Shown here: in pieces, positions 1 to 11,057 of the stretch | How positions within the stretch are numbered: the stretch's first letter is position 1 | How the letters are laid out: each line of letters opens with the position of its first letter | NCBI GenBank assembly: GCA_963773195.1 | Contig: CAVZAE010000017.1 | Coordinates: 62,001 to 126,000 of the forward strand | DNA length: 64,000 bases | DNA from: CAIWHR01 sp963773195 | Lineage (GTDB): Bacteria; Pseudomonadota; Gammaproteobacteria; Burkholderiales; Casimicrobiaceae | Direction: 5' to 3' | Notes under the pieces: generated by a model | The model's input: only the letters and a program-made list of their open reading frames with translations | Told to the model about the DNA's origin: nothing | The model's database searches: none | Translations under genes and position numbers: made by a program

Positions 1-705
1 CCTGAACACCCTGCGCGTGCCCTCGCTCCAGCTGCGATGCAGGGACGTGAAGTACGGATCACCCTCGTCAAAGCGACGGCGCATCTGGACGCGGAGACTG
101 TCGCGCTCGTAGCAGATCAGGTCGATCGGCATGCCCACCGTGACGTTGCTGCGCATCGTCGAGTCGAAGGACACGAGCACGCACTTCGCAGCATCGGCGA
201 GAAGGGTCGAGCTCGTGATCACGCGGTCGATGATCGGCTTGCCGTACTTTGTTTCGCCAGTCTGAATATAGGGCGTAAGGACGCCGGATTCGATGAAGTT
301 GCCTTCAGCGTAAATGCGGAACAGGCGCATTTCCTCGCCACCGATCTGGCCACCCAGGATGAACGAGGCGTTGAATGTCACCTCACTGGCTTCGAGCGAC
401 GGGCCGTCGCGTCGCTCGATATCGCGCATCGCGTCGGAAACGAGGTTGACGGCGTCGAACATCGTCCGCGCCTTCCACAGCGATGCGGGATTGCCGGGGT
501 CGTCGCCGCGCTGGGTCAGCAGGCTGATGATCGCCTGCGTCCCGGCGAGATTGCCGGAGCTCAGGAGCACCAGGACCCGATCGCCGCTACGTTCGAACAA
601 GGTCATCTTGCAGAACTTCGCTATATTGTCGGGGCCAGCGTTCGTCCTCGAATCCGATGCGAAGATCATGCCTTCGTCGAGCTTGATCCCAACGCAGTAC
701 GTCAC
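1..705 (-). CDS. Anbu (ancestral beta-subunit) proteasome-type peptidase, 3' end cut by window edge
   Basis: Reading the minus strand from a GTG at 705 gives an open frame of 235 codons that runs off the window. It begins M-T-Y-C-V-G-I-K, so the Thr at position 2 becomes the N-terminal nucleophile once Met is removed, as in Ntn hydrolases of the HslV/proteasome fold. It carries the conserved segments SDSRTNAG (about residues 18-25) and GETKYGKPIIDRV, which I recognise from Anbu proteins. Family members are about 240 residues, so only a few C-terminal residues are missing. A GGTGAG-like ribosome site precedes the GTG. Anbu genes usually sit with transglutaminase, alpha-E and ATP-grasp genes; those would lie off the left edge. 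The gene lacks an ATG and is hidden under a longer antisense reading frame. Confidence 0.88.
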   Translation of the reverse strand, partial: MTYCVGIKLDEGMIFASDSRTNAGPDNIAKFCKMTLFERSGDRVLVLLSSGNLAGTQAIISLLTQRGDDPGNPASLWKARTMFDAVNLVSDAMRDIERRDGPSLEASEVTFNASFILGGQIGGEEMRLFRIYAEGNFIESGVLTPYIQTGETKYGKPIIDRVITSSTLLADAAKCVLVSFDSTMRSNVTVGMPIDLICYERDSLRVQMRRRFDEGDPYFTSLHRSWSEGTRRVFR

Positions 706-896
706 TCTCACCGCCTTGCGCCGCGTCGCCTGGTCAGAGGCGCGGCGTCTGAAACTGGAATGCCTTCGATGATCGCTGTTCGGGCCTCCCAAGGCAATCG
801 GAATGACACTGACGGCGAGAAAAACGCGCGACCCTGTTGCGCCGACGTGGACCCGGCCCGCTCACGAGATGCGTTACCGCCGACGATCGGCGCGCC

Positions 897-1559
897 TCAC
901 CTCGAGCTGGCCTGTGCGGCCGTCGACCGCGCCGCCAGCGCCGTCGGATTGGGTGTTGGCTCGGCGATCTTGCGCAGCCGGTTGCGATCGGTGTGGTGAA
1001 ACGGCTCGGCTTGGCCGGGGATGACCAGCAGCGTGTCCTGCTGGTATGACCATGTCCCATCCGAATGGATGTCGACCTTGATCACGAAGCGATCCGTGCG
1101 GAACGCCTGCTCGAGAAAGGGATTGGACACGATGCCGTTGGTGAGCGAACCGCGCACGGCCTCGAGCGTGAATGACTTCGCATCGGGAGACGCCTGGCCG
1201 ACGGCCATCGCAACCTGACCGCGGGGGATCGACAGCGTCAGGAGTATCGCGTGAGTGGCAGGCTCCCACAGCCAGTAACCGACCTGGTCGTGGAAAGTCT
1301 CCGGATCGTCCGGCTTCACGATTCGCGTGTGATAGCGCAGCCCATAGAAGAGCTGCGGCCCGTTCGTCTGCGCGTCGATCGGCTGCAGCTCGTAGTGCTC
1401 GATGAAGGGCTGATGCTCGGGCCCGTCGGGTTTCGGGTTGACATCCATGCCGTCGGCGCTGGTCCAGATGCCCGCCATGCTGGTGAGCGGCCCCAGGTTT
1501 GCGAGTGTGTCCGCATCGGGTTCGGGCTCCGTGTAGATGTCCGCGGGGTAGTGATACAT
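897..1559 (-). CDS. Heme-binding beta-barrel (nitrobindin/FABP-like) protein
   Basis: A 220-residue soluble protein with no signal peptide. The order of segments (a GPLTSMAGIWTSADG start, then a YGLRYHT strand, FHDQVGYWLWEP and a closing HHTDRNRLRKI) matches the DUF1794 / nitrobindin-like heme-binding beta-barrel family often found in proteobacteria. The ATG at 1559 was chosen because homology begins a few residues after it; the frame is open further upstream but that part overlaps the DUF748 gene and reads as non-coding. It lies between the DUF748 gene and the Anbu gene on the same strand. A role in heme or NO handling is an inference from the family. Confidence 0.75.
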   Translation of the reverse strand: MYHYPADIYTEPEPDADTLANLGPLTSMAGIWTSADGMDVNPKPDGPEHQPFIEHYELQPIDAQTNGPQLFYGLRYHTRIVKPDDPETFHDQVGYWLWEPATHAILLTLSIPRGQVAMAVGQASPDAKSFTLEAVRGSLTNGIVSNPFLEQAFRTDRFVIKVDIHSDGTWSYQQDTLLVIPGQAEPFHHTDRNRLRKIAEPTPNPTALAARSTAAQASSR

Positions 1560-1651
1560 GAGGGCTCCGGCCAAGGAAACGTGCGTGCACCCCATCGCAC
1601 AAGGCGGCGCGCACGAGGCGTAACGGGCCTTCGATTTTACAGGCCCGGCCT

Positions 1652-4600
1652 TCAGCGCAGCGCCAGGTCGACCCGCGTAGGCGGCGCGCCTATGGGCGTT
1701 GCGGGCGAAGCAGGTGCCGCCGTCGCGGACGGCGCGGCGTCCACCCCAGCGACCCGCGGCACGGTCAGGAACAGACGCTCGGTGGCGATGTTCTTCGACG
1801 CCAGATCGTCCTTGACCGCCTGCGCGCGCGCATTGGCGAGCAGCCGCAGCGCGTCGTCGTCGACCTTTGCCTCCGCGAGCAGCATCGCTTCCATCTCGGC
1901 CGGCGGCAGGTCCTTGAGCAGGCCGATCGCGTTGCGCGGGCGATCCTTGATCGACGATTCCTTGTAGGCAGCGGTGAGCCAGCGCACGCGTTCGTCCGCA
2001 CCGATCGTGACGAGATCGACCGACGCCGGCGCTTCGCCCGAGGCAACGAGCGACTTCATCTTCTCGTGTTTCATCGCGATCTCGACGGCGGCGTGCCGCA
2101 GCGCCTCGCGGTCGGCCTGCCGGATCGGCGCGCCCGCCGATGTCGAGCTTGAGCGCGGGCCGGTCGCCGAGCGCCTTGGCCAGCGTGTCGACGCGCCTCT
2201 GTGCGTCCGCATCGAGCACGGAACTGCCTGGCGCGAACGGTACGATCGACAGCTCCTCGCCGTGCGCCGAACGCAGCGCCCAGCAGCGCGAACGGCGCGG
2301 TCGACCGCCTTGGTGATCAGGTTGACGATCACGCGGATGATGAGGCCGCCCACCGAGAACTCCGGATCGTCGAGCGACCCGGCGATCGGCAGGTTGATGT
2401 CGATCACGCCGCGCGAGTCCTTCAGCAGCGACACCGCGAGCAGCACCGGCAGCTTGGTCGCGGTCGGACTGTCGATGCGCTCGCGGTTGAACGTGAGCTG
2501 ATCGAGCACGAGCCGGTTCTCGGCGGCGAGCTTGCGGTTCTCGACGCGATAGTGGACGTCGAACGTCAGCTTGCCCTTCTCGATGCCGTAGCCCGCGTAC
2601 TTGACCGCGTACGGCGTGAGCGGCGGCAGGTCGACGTCGCGCGCCTTCGCGGCGATGTCGAGCGAGAGTTCCTTCGCGAACGGATGGATGCGGCCGGACA
2701 CCTCGACCGGCGCCGTGTGGTCGACGCGCGCCGTGATCGCGATGTCGCCCGCCTGCTCGGCCGACATCGTCGTCGATCGTGCCCGGTGACGTCGGTGAGG
2801 TTCGCCGAGTAGTTCGGGCGTACGAAGAAGTCCGAGATAGTTGACGTTGCCGTTCGCGAGCTCGATCCGGCCGATCGAGATCGGCAACGGCTCGTGGCGC
2901 GGGCGCGCCGTCGGCGGGCGGGGGAGCGGGCTTGCGCGCGGCGGTGGGCTCCGGTTCCGTCGCCGGGCGTCAGCAGCCGCGCGAAATTCGAGCGTGCCGT
3001 CCTCGTAGACGATCAGCGCGCGCGAAGTAGTCCTCGGCGCCGATCCGTCCGACGACGAGGCGGAAGGGCTCCGTCGCGACGTCCACGTCTTCGAGCGCCA
3101 GGCGCTTCCAGCGCAGCGAGGTCGGACGCCGTCGGTTTGTCGAGCGCCGCGAAGTCCGTGACGATGACGTCGCCCGTTCCAGCCGGCCTTGACCGGCGCA
3201 CCTTCGGGCACGTCGAGCGCGACGTTGCCCTTCGCGGCGAGCGCGCCCGCCGTCAGCGAGACGTTGACACGCGACTCGACGTAGGGCCTGACGGTCACGA
3301 GATCGACCCCCGACACGTCGAGTTGTCCGGCGAACGACACCGGATTGGTCGCGAGCGGACCGTTCCACGCGACACGCCCGCGCTCGCCGACACGTCCGCG
3401 CAGCGACGCCGTCGACTTTGCGTTGCGCGCGTTGGAATAGTTGGCGGCGGTGAACGACAGATCGCGGATTCCGAGCTTCACGACCGGCTGCGGCACGCGG
3501 TCCTCGAGGTCGATCGCGGCGCGCTCGATGGTCGCCTTCCCGAAGGTCAACGTCCACGTTCGCTCGTCGTCTTGTCCTTGTCCTTGCCGCTGCCTGTGGC
3601 CTCGGTCCTCTTCATGAGGCGGCCACGTCGATCGACCCGTCGCGTTCGCGCGCGATTTTCATCGTCGCATCCCGGCTCTGCATCTCCGCGACCTTCACGC
3701 TCCGGCCATCAACGTCGACCTCGATACCACCGCCGGCGATGACGGCGGAACCTCCAGAACGGCTGCTTGTTACCGGGATAGGCGAGCGCGAGATCGCTGA
3801 TGGACGCCACGCCTTCGGAGAGCTTCAGATTGCCGTCGGCGAGTAGCGCGAAGTGCGCCGCGCAGGTCGAGCGAACCTTTCTGCACGTCGACCGCGAGCG
3901 CGTCCTTGTAGTAGGGAAACAGGAGCGCCGAGCGAGAACTTCGAGAGATCGAACGTGCCGGTCGCCGCGGGACGAGCGGCTCGACGTCGGCCTCGCCCTT
4001 GAAGGACGGCGATGCGATCGGCCGAGACGAACGACAGCGCGACGTGCGCCTTCTCGCCCGGCTTCGTCGACAGATTCGTCGCATCGACGCGACATCGGCG
4101 AGCGACGATGCGGAACGTCGAGGTTTCGTCGCCGAGGGTGAGCCTGCCCGTCGCGACCGTGGCCTTCGCCACGTCACCGCCCACGGCGCGTCGGGCGTCG
4201 CGCCGTCGGCCGGCCTTGTCACGTCGCGGCGTGCGGGGCGGGTCGAACAGCGGTTGCGCGAGCTCGAGCGGCCGTCGGCCAGGCGCCGGACGTCGATGGC
4301 CGGCGCATCGACCGCAAGCCGACGCGATGCGAATGTCGCGGCCGAACACATCGACGCGATCGAGCGCCACGCGAGATTCGATCGGCCGCGGCCAGCGACG
4401 ATCCGTCGCGGCGCTTCAGCGCGAGCCCGTCGAGACGGCGCATCGCCGCGCACTTCGAGCTTGCGCTCGCCGGGTTGCCGTCGACGAACGACCACCTTGA
4501 GGCGCGTCGTGAGCGCGCCGTCCGCGAGATCGATCCGTGCCTTGTCGGGCAGGTATGCGACGTATTCCTTGAGCGGCAGCGCGTCGAAGTCGATGTCGAT

Positions 4601-5282
4601 CGCGGCCTCGCGCCGCTCCGCGAACGGCGTCCGTGTTCCCGCCCAGCGCGAAGTGCGATCCGTTGAACACGCCGTCGAGGTGCGGCGTGACCTTGAATGT
4701 CGGTCTGGTAGGGCAGCGACGACAGGAACGGAATGCCGATCGCGAGCGTTATCGATCGGTGTGCTTGCGCCCCGTCGCACCGTCGTCGAACGCGATCGAG
4801 CCGTCGTCGATCTCGATGTTGTTGAGCGAGAAGCGCGGCGTCGGATCGGCCGCCCGGGCGACGATCTGGTCGATCAGGTCCTGCACGCTGTAGCGACCGT
4901 CGCGGTCCCGAGCCAGCGAGACTGTCGGGCGCGTGAGCTTGAGCGCGTCGAGCACCGGCGCGCGATGCCAAACGGAAGCCGTTGACAGATCCGCAATGAC
5001 CTCGTCGATAGCGAGAAGCCGCGCCGTGCCGCTCGTGTCCGCGATCGCGAGCTTGCGCAGTGTCAGGCGGAGCGAGAACGGATTGAAGTCGACGGCCTCG
5101 ACGGTCGTCTTGCGCCCAAGCGCTTCCGTCAGGCGCGATTCGAGCTGGCTCCGGACGATGGGAGGAACTGCGAGCCACGCCACCGCGATCAGCGCGACGA
5201 ATGCGCCGACCACGACCGCCAACCGCATGAGCCAGCGGCGCGGCGGGACAAGCCTGCGCAGCACGGAAGATTCGGCGGACAT
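1652..5282 (-). CDS. DUF748 / AsmA-like large envelope protein, frame broken several times
   Basis: Starts at an ATG at 5282 with a basic N-terminus and one hydrophobic anchor (residues about 20-40, LAVVVGAFVALIAVAWLAV). It continues through the typical DUF748 opening (VEAVDFNPFSLRLTLRKL, DLSTASVWHRAPVLDALKL) and ends at 1652. Recognisable segments sit in different frames: 5282-4750 in one, several short pieces down to 3550, then 3550-3200, 2800-2300 and 2200-1652. Together they span about 1,210 codons, a normal size for the family. The C-terminal part (LDADAQRRVDTLAKALGDRP) is the typical DUF748 end. AsmA-like proteins are thought to act in inter-membrane lipid transport. The many one-base shifts look like sequence error, but true decay cannot be excluded. 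Confidence 0.72.
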
Positions 5283-5418
5283 GGAAAACGCCGGCAGCGG
5301 ACGGTCCCTTCCGCCCGGGCTCCGGAGGTCGATTCTAGACCCGCGGCACCGCGTCGGGAAACCCTTGATGTAGACTTTTCGGTTCGGGCGGCGAAAGTCC
5401 GCCCCTTCTGGAGGAACC

Positions 5419-6432
5419 ATGAAGCAAATCCTTAGCCGCGGCCTCGCATCGGGCGCCGTTTTCGCCCTTGCAGCCCTGCTGTCGATTGGCGCGAATGCCC
5501 AGCAGCCGATCGTAATCAAGTTCAGCCACGTGGTCGCGCTCGACACGCCGAAGGGCAAAGCCGCCGAGCGCTTCAAACAGCTCGCCGAAGAGCGCACGAA
5601 GGGCCGCGTGAAGGTCGAGGTCTACCCGAACAGCACGCTGTTCAAGGACGGCGAGGAGATGGAAGCCCTGCAGCTGGGCTCGGTGCAGATCCTCGCGCCG
5701 TCGGTCGCGAAGTTCGGCCCGCTCGGCGTGCGCGAGTTCGAGGTGTTCGACCTCCCGTACATCTTCGACAACGTCGACGAGCTCCACAAGGTGACCGGGG
5801 GCAAGGTCGGCGCGCTCCTGTTCAAGAAGCTCGAGGCGAAGGGGATCACCGGGCTCGCGTACTGGGACAACGGCTTCAAGGACATGAGCGCCAACAAGGC
5901 GATCCGGATGCCGGCCGACTACAAGGGGCTCAAGATGCGCATCCAGTCGTCGAAGGTGCTGGGCGACGAGATCAAGGCGCTGGGAGCGATCCCGCAGGTG
6001 ATGGCGTTCTCCGAGGTCTACCAGGCGCTGCAGACGGGCGTGGTCAACGGCACCGAGAATCCGCCGTCGAACTTCTACACGCAGAAGATGAACGAGGTGC
6101 AGAAGTACCTGGCGATGACCGATCACGGCGTCATCGAGTACGCGGTGATCACCCAAAAGAAGTTCTGGGACGGCCTGCCCGCCGACATCCGCACGACGCT
6201 CGAGGGCGCGATGGCAGACGCCACGAAGTACGCGAACGAGATCGCAAAGAAGGAGAACGACGACGCGCTCGAAGCGGTGCGCAAGACCGGCAAGACCGAG
6301 ATCCTGACGCTCACGCCCGACGAGAAGGCCGCGATGAAGAAGGCGCTCGTGCCCGTGCACAAGGAGAACGAGTCGCGGATCGGCAAGGACATCATCGACG
6401 AGGTCTACAAGGAAACGGGCTTCAAACCTTGA
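5419..6432 (+). CDS. dctP: TRAP transporter substrate-binding protein (DctP family)
   Basis: 337 residues, intact. A Sec signal peptide with a likely cut after A-N-A (residue 27) is followed by a periplasmic DctP-type fold: KFSHVVALDTPKGKAAERF, the conserved ligand-region segment GLKMRIQSS, and GVVNGTENPPSNF. A strong GGAGGAA site stands just before the ATG. The protein would capture an organic acid in the periplasm for a tripartite secondary transporter. The two membrane subunits (DctQ, DctM) are not adjacent, so it is an orphan binding protein. Its neighbours are CoA-thioester enzymes, which suggests that a dicarboxylate or branched organic acid is the ligand. Confidence 0.93.
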   Translation: MKQILSRGLASGAVFALAALLSIGANAQQPIVIKFSHVVALDTPKGKAAERFKQLAEERTKGRVKVEVYPNSTLFKDGEEMEALQLGSVQILAPSVAKFGPLGVREFEVFDLPYIFDNVDELHKVTGGKVGALLFKKLEAKGITGLAYWDNGFKDMSANKAIRMPADYKGLKMRIQSSKVLGDEIKALGAIPQVMAFSEVYQALQTGVVNGTENPPSNFYTQKMNEVQKYLAMTDHGVIEYAVITQKKFWDGLPADIRTTLEGAMADATKYANEIAKKENDDALEAVRKTGKTEILTLTPDEKAAMKKALVPVHKENESRIGKDIIDEVYKETGFKP

Positions 6433-6480
6433 GTCGCAGCCGTTCCCGCCGCCATCGAGGCGCCGGACTTCGCGCAATGG

Positions 6481-7302
6481 GTGGGTCGGACCGAGCGTCG
6501 GGCCGATCGCGTGACGCCGGTCCCGCTGGCTGCACTTGCGGCCACGCTCGACCGCGATGATCCGCCGCCCGCCGACGGGAGCGCGATCGCGCCGCTGCGG
6601 CATTGGCTGTACTTCCTGCCGCTCGCGCCGCCCAGCGAGCTCGGGCCCGACGGCCATCCGCGGCGCGGCGGATTCCTGCCGCCGGTGCCGCTGCCGCGGC
6701 GGATGTGGGCCGGCGGGCGCCTCGAGTTCCGTGCGCCCGCTGCAGGTCGGGTGATGCGATCGAGCGGACGTCGACGATCGCGAGCATCGAGACCAAGGAG
6801 GGACGCAGCGGCGCGCTCGTCTTCGTCCTGGTCCGCCACGAGATTGCGGCGAGCGGCACCCTCGCCGTCGTCGAGGAGCACGACATCGTCTACCGCGAGG
6901 CACCGCGTTCGGACGACACGCCTCCCAAGAAAGCGCCGGCGCCGGCGGATGCAGAGTGGCGACGGGACGTCACGCCCGACGACATCCTGCTGTTCCGCTA
7001 TTCGGCGCTGACCTTCAACGGCCACCGGATCCACTACGACCGGCGATACGTGACCGACGGTCGAGGGCTATCCCGGCCTCGTCGTCCACGGCCCGCTGCT
7101 CGCGACGCTGCTGGCCGACCTCGCGCGCGACCGTCTCGCGCCCGCGCAGCTTGCGACATTCTCGTTCCGCGCGGTCTCGCCGCTGTTCGACACCGCGGCT
7201 TTCGCCGTCTGCGGGCGGCGAGAGCCGGATGGCACCGCCCGTCTGTGGGCACAGGATGCGGATGGGAATCTCGCGATGGAGGCCAGCGCGACCGTGCGCT
7301 AG
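6481..7302 (+). CDS. FAS1-like / MaoC-type hydratase (itaconyl- or mesaconyl-CoA hydratase family), frame broken
   Basis: Homologous segments lie in three frames: WVGRTERRADRVTP through LPRRMWAGGRLEF (to about 6750), DAIERTSTIASIE through FRYSALTFNGHRIHYD (about 6750-7055), and GYPGLVVHGPLLATLL through MEASATVR to the stop at 7302. Together they form a complete hotdog-fold dehydratase of the HTD2/mesaconyl-CoA hydratase type, about 275-290 residues. RIHYD plus LVVHGPLLA is the C-terminal hydratase motif. Homology appears to begin at IEAPDFAQWVGRTE, upstream of the first in-frame GTG at 6481; the true start is therefore uncertain and could be near 6433. It is followed directly by an acyl-CoA dehydrogenase, as in CoA-ester degradation operons. 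Confidence 0.75.
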
Positions 7303-7315
7303 CCGGCAGGCGCCG

Positions 7316-8477
7316 ATGGCCAATCCTGCCGCATTGCATCAGGACCTGCGCGACGCGATCCGCGACCTCTGCGCGCAGTTTCCGCCCGAGTATTTCCGCA
7401 GGATCGACGAGGCGCGCGGCTATCCCGACGAGTTTGTCGGCGCGCTGACCAAGGCGGGATGGCTCGCCGCACTGATCCCGCAGGAGTACGGCGGGTCGGG
7501 CCTCGGGCTCACCGAGGCGTCGATCATCATGGAAGAGATCAATCGCTGCGGCGGCAACTCCGGCGCGTGCCACGGGCAGATGTACAACATGGGCACGCTG
7601 CTGCGCCACGGCTCGGAAGCGCAGAAGCGGCGCTACCTGCCGACGATCGCGAGCGGCGAGCTCCGGCTGCAGTCGATGGGCGTGACCGAACCGACGACCG
7701 GCACCGACACGACCAAGATCCGCACGACGGCGGTCCGCAAGGGCGACCGCTACGTCGTCAACGGGCAGAAGGTCTGGATCTCGCGCGTGCAGCATTCGGA
7801 CCTCATGATCCTGCTCGCGCGCACGACGCCGGTCGATCAGGTCAGGAAGCGCGCCGACGGGATGTCGATCTTCGTCGTCGACTTGCGCGAAGCGATCGGG
7901 CACGGGCTCACCGTGAAGCCGATCGCGAACATGGTGAACCACGAGACCAACGAGCTCTTCTTCGACAATCTCGAGATTCCGGCCGAGAACCTGATCGGCG
8001 ACGAGGGCAAGGGCTTCCGGTACATTCTCGACGGGCTCAATGCGGAGCGCACGCTGATCGCCGCCGAATGCATTGGCGACGGCTACTGGTTCATCGACAA
8101 GGTGACCGCGTACGCGAAGGAACGCGTCGTCTTCGGCCGGCCGATCGGCCAGAACCAGGGCGTGCAGTTCCCGATCGCGCGCGCGCTATGTCAACGTCGA
8201 GGCCGCGAACCTGATGCGCTTCAAGGCCTGCGAGCTGTTCGACGCGCACAAGCCGTGCGGCGCCGAAGCGAACATGGCGAAGCTGCTCGCGGCCGACGCG
8301 TCGTGGGAGGCGGCGAATGCCTGCCTGCAGTTCCATGGCGGTTTCGGCTTCGCCGTCGAGTACGACGTCGAGCGCAAGTTCCGCGAGACGCGCCTCTACC
8401 AGGTCGCGCCGATCTCGACCAACCTGATCCTGTCGTACGTCGCCGAGCACGTGCTCGGCTTGCCCCGTCGCTTCTGA
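7316..8477 (+). CDS. Acyl-CoA dehydrogenase, one frameshift near 8180
   Basis: From ATG 7316 the protein shows the acyl-CoA dehydrogenase order: alpha-helical N-domain (LVALIPQEYGGSGLGL-like segment around residue 55), the flavin-region strand QSMGVTEPTTGTDT, NGQKVWISRVQHSD, NHETNELFFDNLEIP, and the C-terminal FHGGFGFAVEYDVERKFRETRLYQ. The frame breaks inside a run of alternating C and G at about 8174-8186 and continues to the stop at 8477. Full length is about 386 residues, normal for the family. FAD-dependent oxidation of an acyl-CoA feeding electrons to ETF is expected. The preceding gene stop is 13 bases upstream and the CoA-transferase gene starts one base after the stop. Confidence 0.87.
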
Positions 8478-8478
8478 C

Positions 8479-9660
8479 ATGCGCCCGCTCGACGGCATCA
8501 CGGTCGTCACGCTCGAGCACGCGATCGCCGCGCCGTTCTGCACGCGGCAACTCGCGGACCTCGGCGCGCGCGTGATCAAGATCGAGCGGCCCGGCGTCGG
8601 CGACTTCGCGCGCGGCTACGACGAGCGCGTGCGCGGGCTCTCTTCGCACTTCGTGTGGACCAACCGCTCGAAGGAGAGCCTGACGCTCGACGTGAAGCAG
8701 CCCGAAGCGAAGAAGATCCTGCAGCATTGGTCGCGCGCGCCGACGTGCTGGTGCAGAATCTGGCACCCGGCGCGGCCGCGCGACTCGGCCTTTCATTCGA
8801 GGCGCTCTCGCGCCGCCCATCCCCGCCTCATCGTCTGCGACATCTCGGGCTATGGCGCCGATGGCCCGTACCGCGACAAGAAAGCCTACGACCTGCTGAT
8901 CCAGAGCGAGTCGGGCTTCCTCTCGATGACCGGGGCGCCGGATGCGCCGGCCAAGGCGGGCTGCTCGATCGCCGATATCGCGGCCGGCATGTACGCGTAC
9001 ACGAACATCCTCGCCGCTCTGATCGATCGGGAGCGGACCGGCCGCGGCTGCGCATCGACGTTTCGATGCTGGAAAGCATGGTCGAGTGGATGGGCTATCC
9101 GCTTTACTACGCTTTCGACGGTGCCGACCCGCCGGCGCGCACGGGCGCGGCTCACGCGACGATCTACCCCTACGGCCCGTTTCAGGCCGGCGACGGCAAG
9201 GTCGTGATGCTGGGCCTGCAGAACGAGCGCGAATGGGCCGTGTTCTGCCGCGACGTGCTCAAGCAGCCCGAGCTCGCCACCGACGAGCGTTTCGCGACCA
9301 ACTCGAAGCGCAGCGCCGCCCGCGACGCGCTGCGGGCAATCATCGTCGAAGCCTTCCGGCCGTTCACCGCCGCACAGGTGATCGAGCGGCTCGATACCGC
9401 CGGCATCGCCAACGCGCGCATGAACGACATGCACGAGGTGCGCGCGCATCCGCAGCTCGCCGCGCGCAAGCGCTGGGTCGACGTCGAGACGCCCGCCGGC
9501 AAAGTGCCTGCGCTGCGTGCCGCCGGGGTTGCCGCCGTCGCCACAGCCGCGGATGGACCCGGTCCCGGCGCTCGGCGCGCAGACGCGGTCGATCCTGCGC
9601 GAGCTCGGTTATGCGGAGGACGCGATCGCGCGGCTGACCGCAGAGGAGATCATCGGATGA
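8479..9660 (+). CDS. CoA transferase, family III (CaiB/BaiF type), frame broken
   Basis: The N-terminus RPLDGITVVTLEHAIAAPF and the segment LADLGARVIKIERPGVGDF are typical of family III CoA transferases. After shifts near 8733, 8815, 9045 and 9530 the remaining segments follow in order: ADVLVQNLAPGAAARLGL, ISGYGADGPYRDKKAYDLL, then SIADIAAGMYAYTNILAAL, which carries the Asp expected to form the glutamyl/aspartyl-CoA anhydride intermediate. The last segment ends ELGYAEDAIARLTAEEIIG at the stop 9658-9660. About 393 residues. It overlaps the next gene by four bases (ATGA at 9657-9660). It probably activates the acid that the neighbouring hydratase and dehydrogenase process. Confidence 0.83.
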
Positions 9661-11057
9661 AAGCCAACGCCCTGAGCCCGACCGCGACGCTTGCCCGATT
9701 CGCGAGCCAACTTGCCTTCGACGACATTCCGCCCGCCGTCGTCCGCCGCGCCGAGGACCTCCTGCTCGACTGGCTCGGCTCGGCGCTCGCGGGCAAGGGC
9801 GCGCGGGCAGTCGAAACGATCGCGCGTTTCGCGCGGCAGATGGGCCCGTCCGACGGCGGGTCGGAGGTGCTGATCACGCGCGGTCGCACGTCGCCGATGT
9901 TCGCGGCTCTGGTCAATGCCGCCGCCTCTCATTTCGCCGAGCAGGATGACGTGCATAACGGTTCGGTCTTCCATCCAGCGACAGTTGTGTTTCCGCCGGC
10001 GCTCGCGGTCGCCCAGGCGACTGACGCATCGGGGCGCGATCTGCCTCACCGCCGCGGTCGCCGGCTACGAAGTCGGCATTCGCGTCGGTGAGTTCCTGGG
10101 CCGATCGCACTACAAAGTGTTTCACACGACGGGAACGGCCGGGACGATCGCCGCGGCGGCCGCGGCCGGCCGCTCGCTGAGATCGAACGCCCCGCCATGC
10201 AGCACGCATTCGGATCCGCCGGGACGCAGGCCGCCGGTCTCTGGGAATTCCTCAGCGACGCCGCCGATTCGAAGCAGCTGCACGCCGCGAAAGCCGCGGC
10301 GACGGACTCCTTGCGGCGTATCTGGCTCAATGCGGCTTTACTGGCGCAAACGAATTCTCGAGGGTCCCCAGGGCATGGCTGCGGGCATGTCAGCGATGCC
10401 GATCCGGCAAAATTGACGGATCGGCTCGGCGAATGGTGGGCGCTCTCGAGACCTCGTTCAAGTGGCACGCGTGGTGCCGCCACACGCATCCGGCCGCCGA
10501 TGCCTTGCTTCTCGCCATTCAGCAGAATAACCTCGATCCGGGCCAATCGACGCGTCACCGCGCACGTCCACCAGGCCGCGATCGACGTGCTGGGGGCCGT
10601 CGACGACCCCGCGACCGTGCACCAGGCGAAGTTCTCGATGGGAACGGTGCTCGCCATGATCGCTGTTCATCGTCGCGCCGGACTCACCGAGTTCGATCGG
10701 CATTTCCGCGATCCTGACGTCGTTGCGCTGCGCGAGCGCATCCGCATGGTTCAGGACGCAGAGGTGGAACGCGCCTATCCTGGGCGGTGGATCGGCAAGG
10801 TCGAGGTCGTGACGACGGACGGCCAGACGCTTGCCGCGCGCGTCGACGAGCCGCGCGGGGATCCCGGCAACACGCTCTCGCGCGACGAGCTGATCGACAA
10901 GGCGGTCCGCCTCGCGCAATGGGGCGGCGCGGCGACCGAAGGCGAAGTGCGCGCGCTGGCGAGTCGCGTCTTCACGCTTGCCGTGGCGCCCGACGTGGGC
11001 CTGCTGCTGCCGGCGCGCTCCGAAGCACGCGCGGACACCACGAAGGTGCAGGCATGA
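9657..11057 (+). CDS. MmgE/PrpD family protein, frame broken
   Basis: Starts at the ATG overlapping the CoA-transferase stop. Typical MmgE/PrpD segments are present: LLLDWLGSALAGKGARAVE near the N-terminus, HFAEQDDVHNGSVFHPATV, AVAGYEVGIRVGEFLGRSHY, GFHTTGTAGT-like region, KFSMGTVLAMIAVHRRAGL and RVFTLAVAPDV near the C-terminus. The frame changes near 10035, 10190, 10320 and 10440; the rest is open to the stop at 11057. About 466 residues, as expected. The family includes 2-methylcitrate dehydratase and cis-aconitate decarboxylase, so the substrate cannot be named from sequence. Together with the upstream hydratase and CoA transferase it points to branched di- or tricarboxylate metabolism. 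Confidence 0.8.

Noticed and set aside
37..999. Long plus-strand reading frame of 320 codons
   Set aside because: It is antisense to the Anbu gene and to the end of the heme-binding protein gene, and its translation is Arg/Ala/His-rich with no motif.
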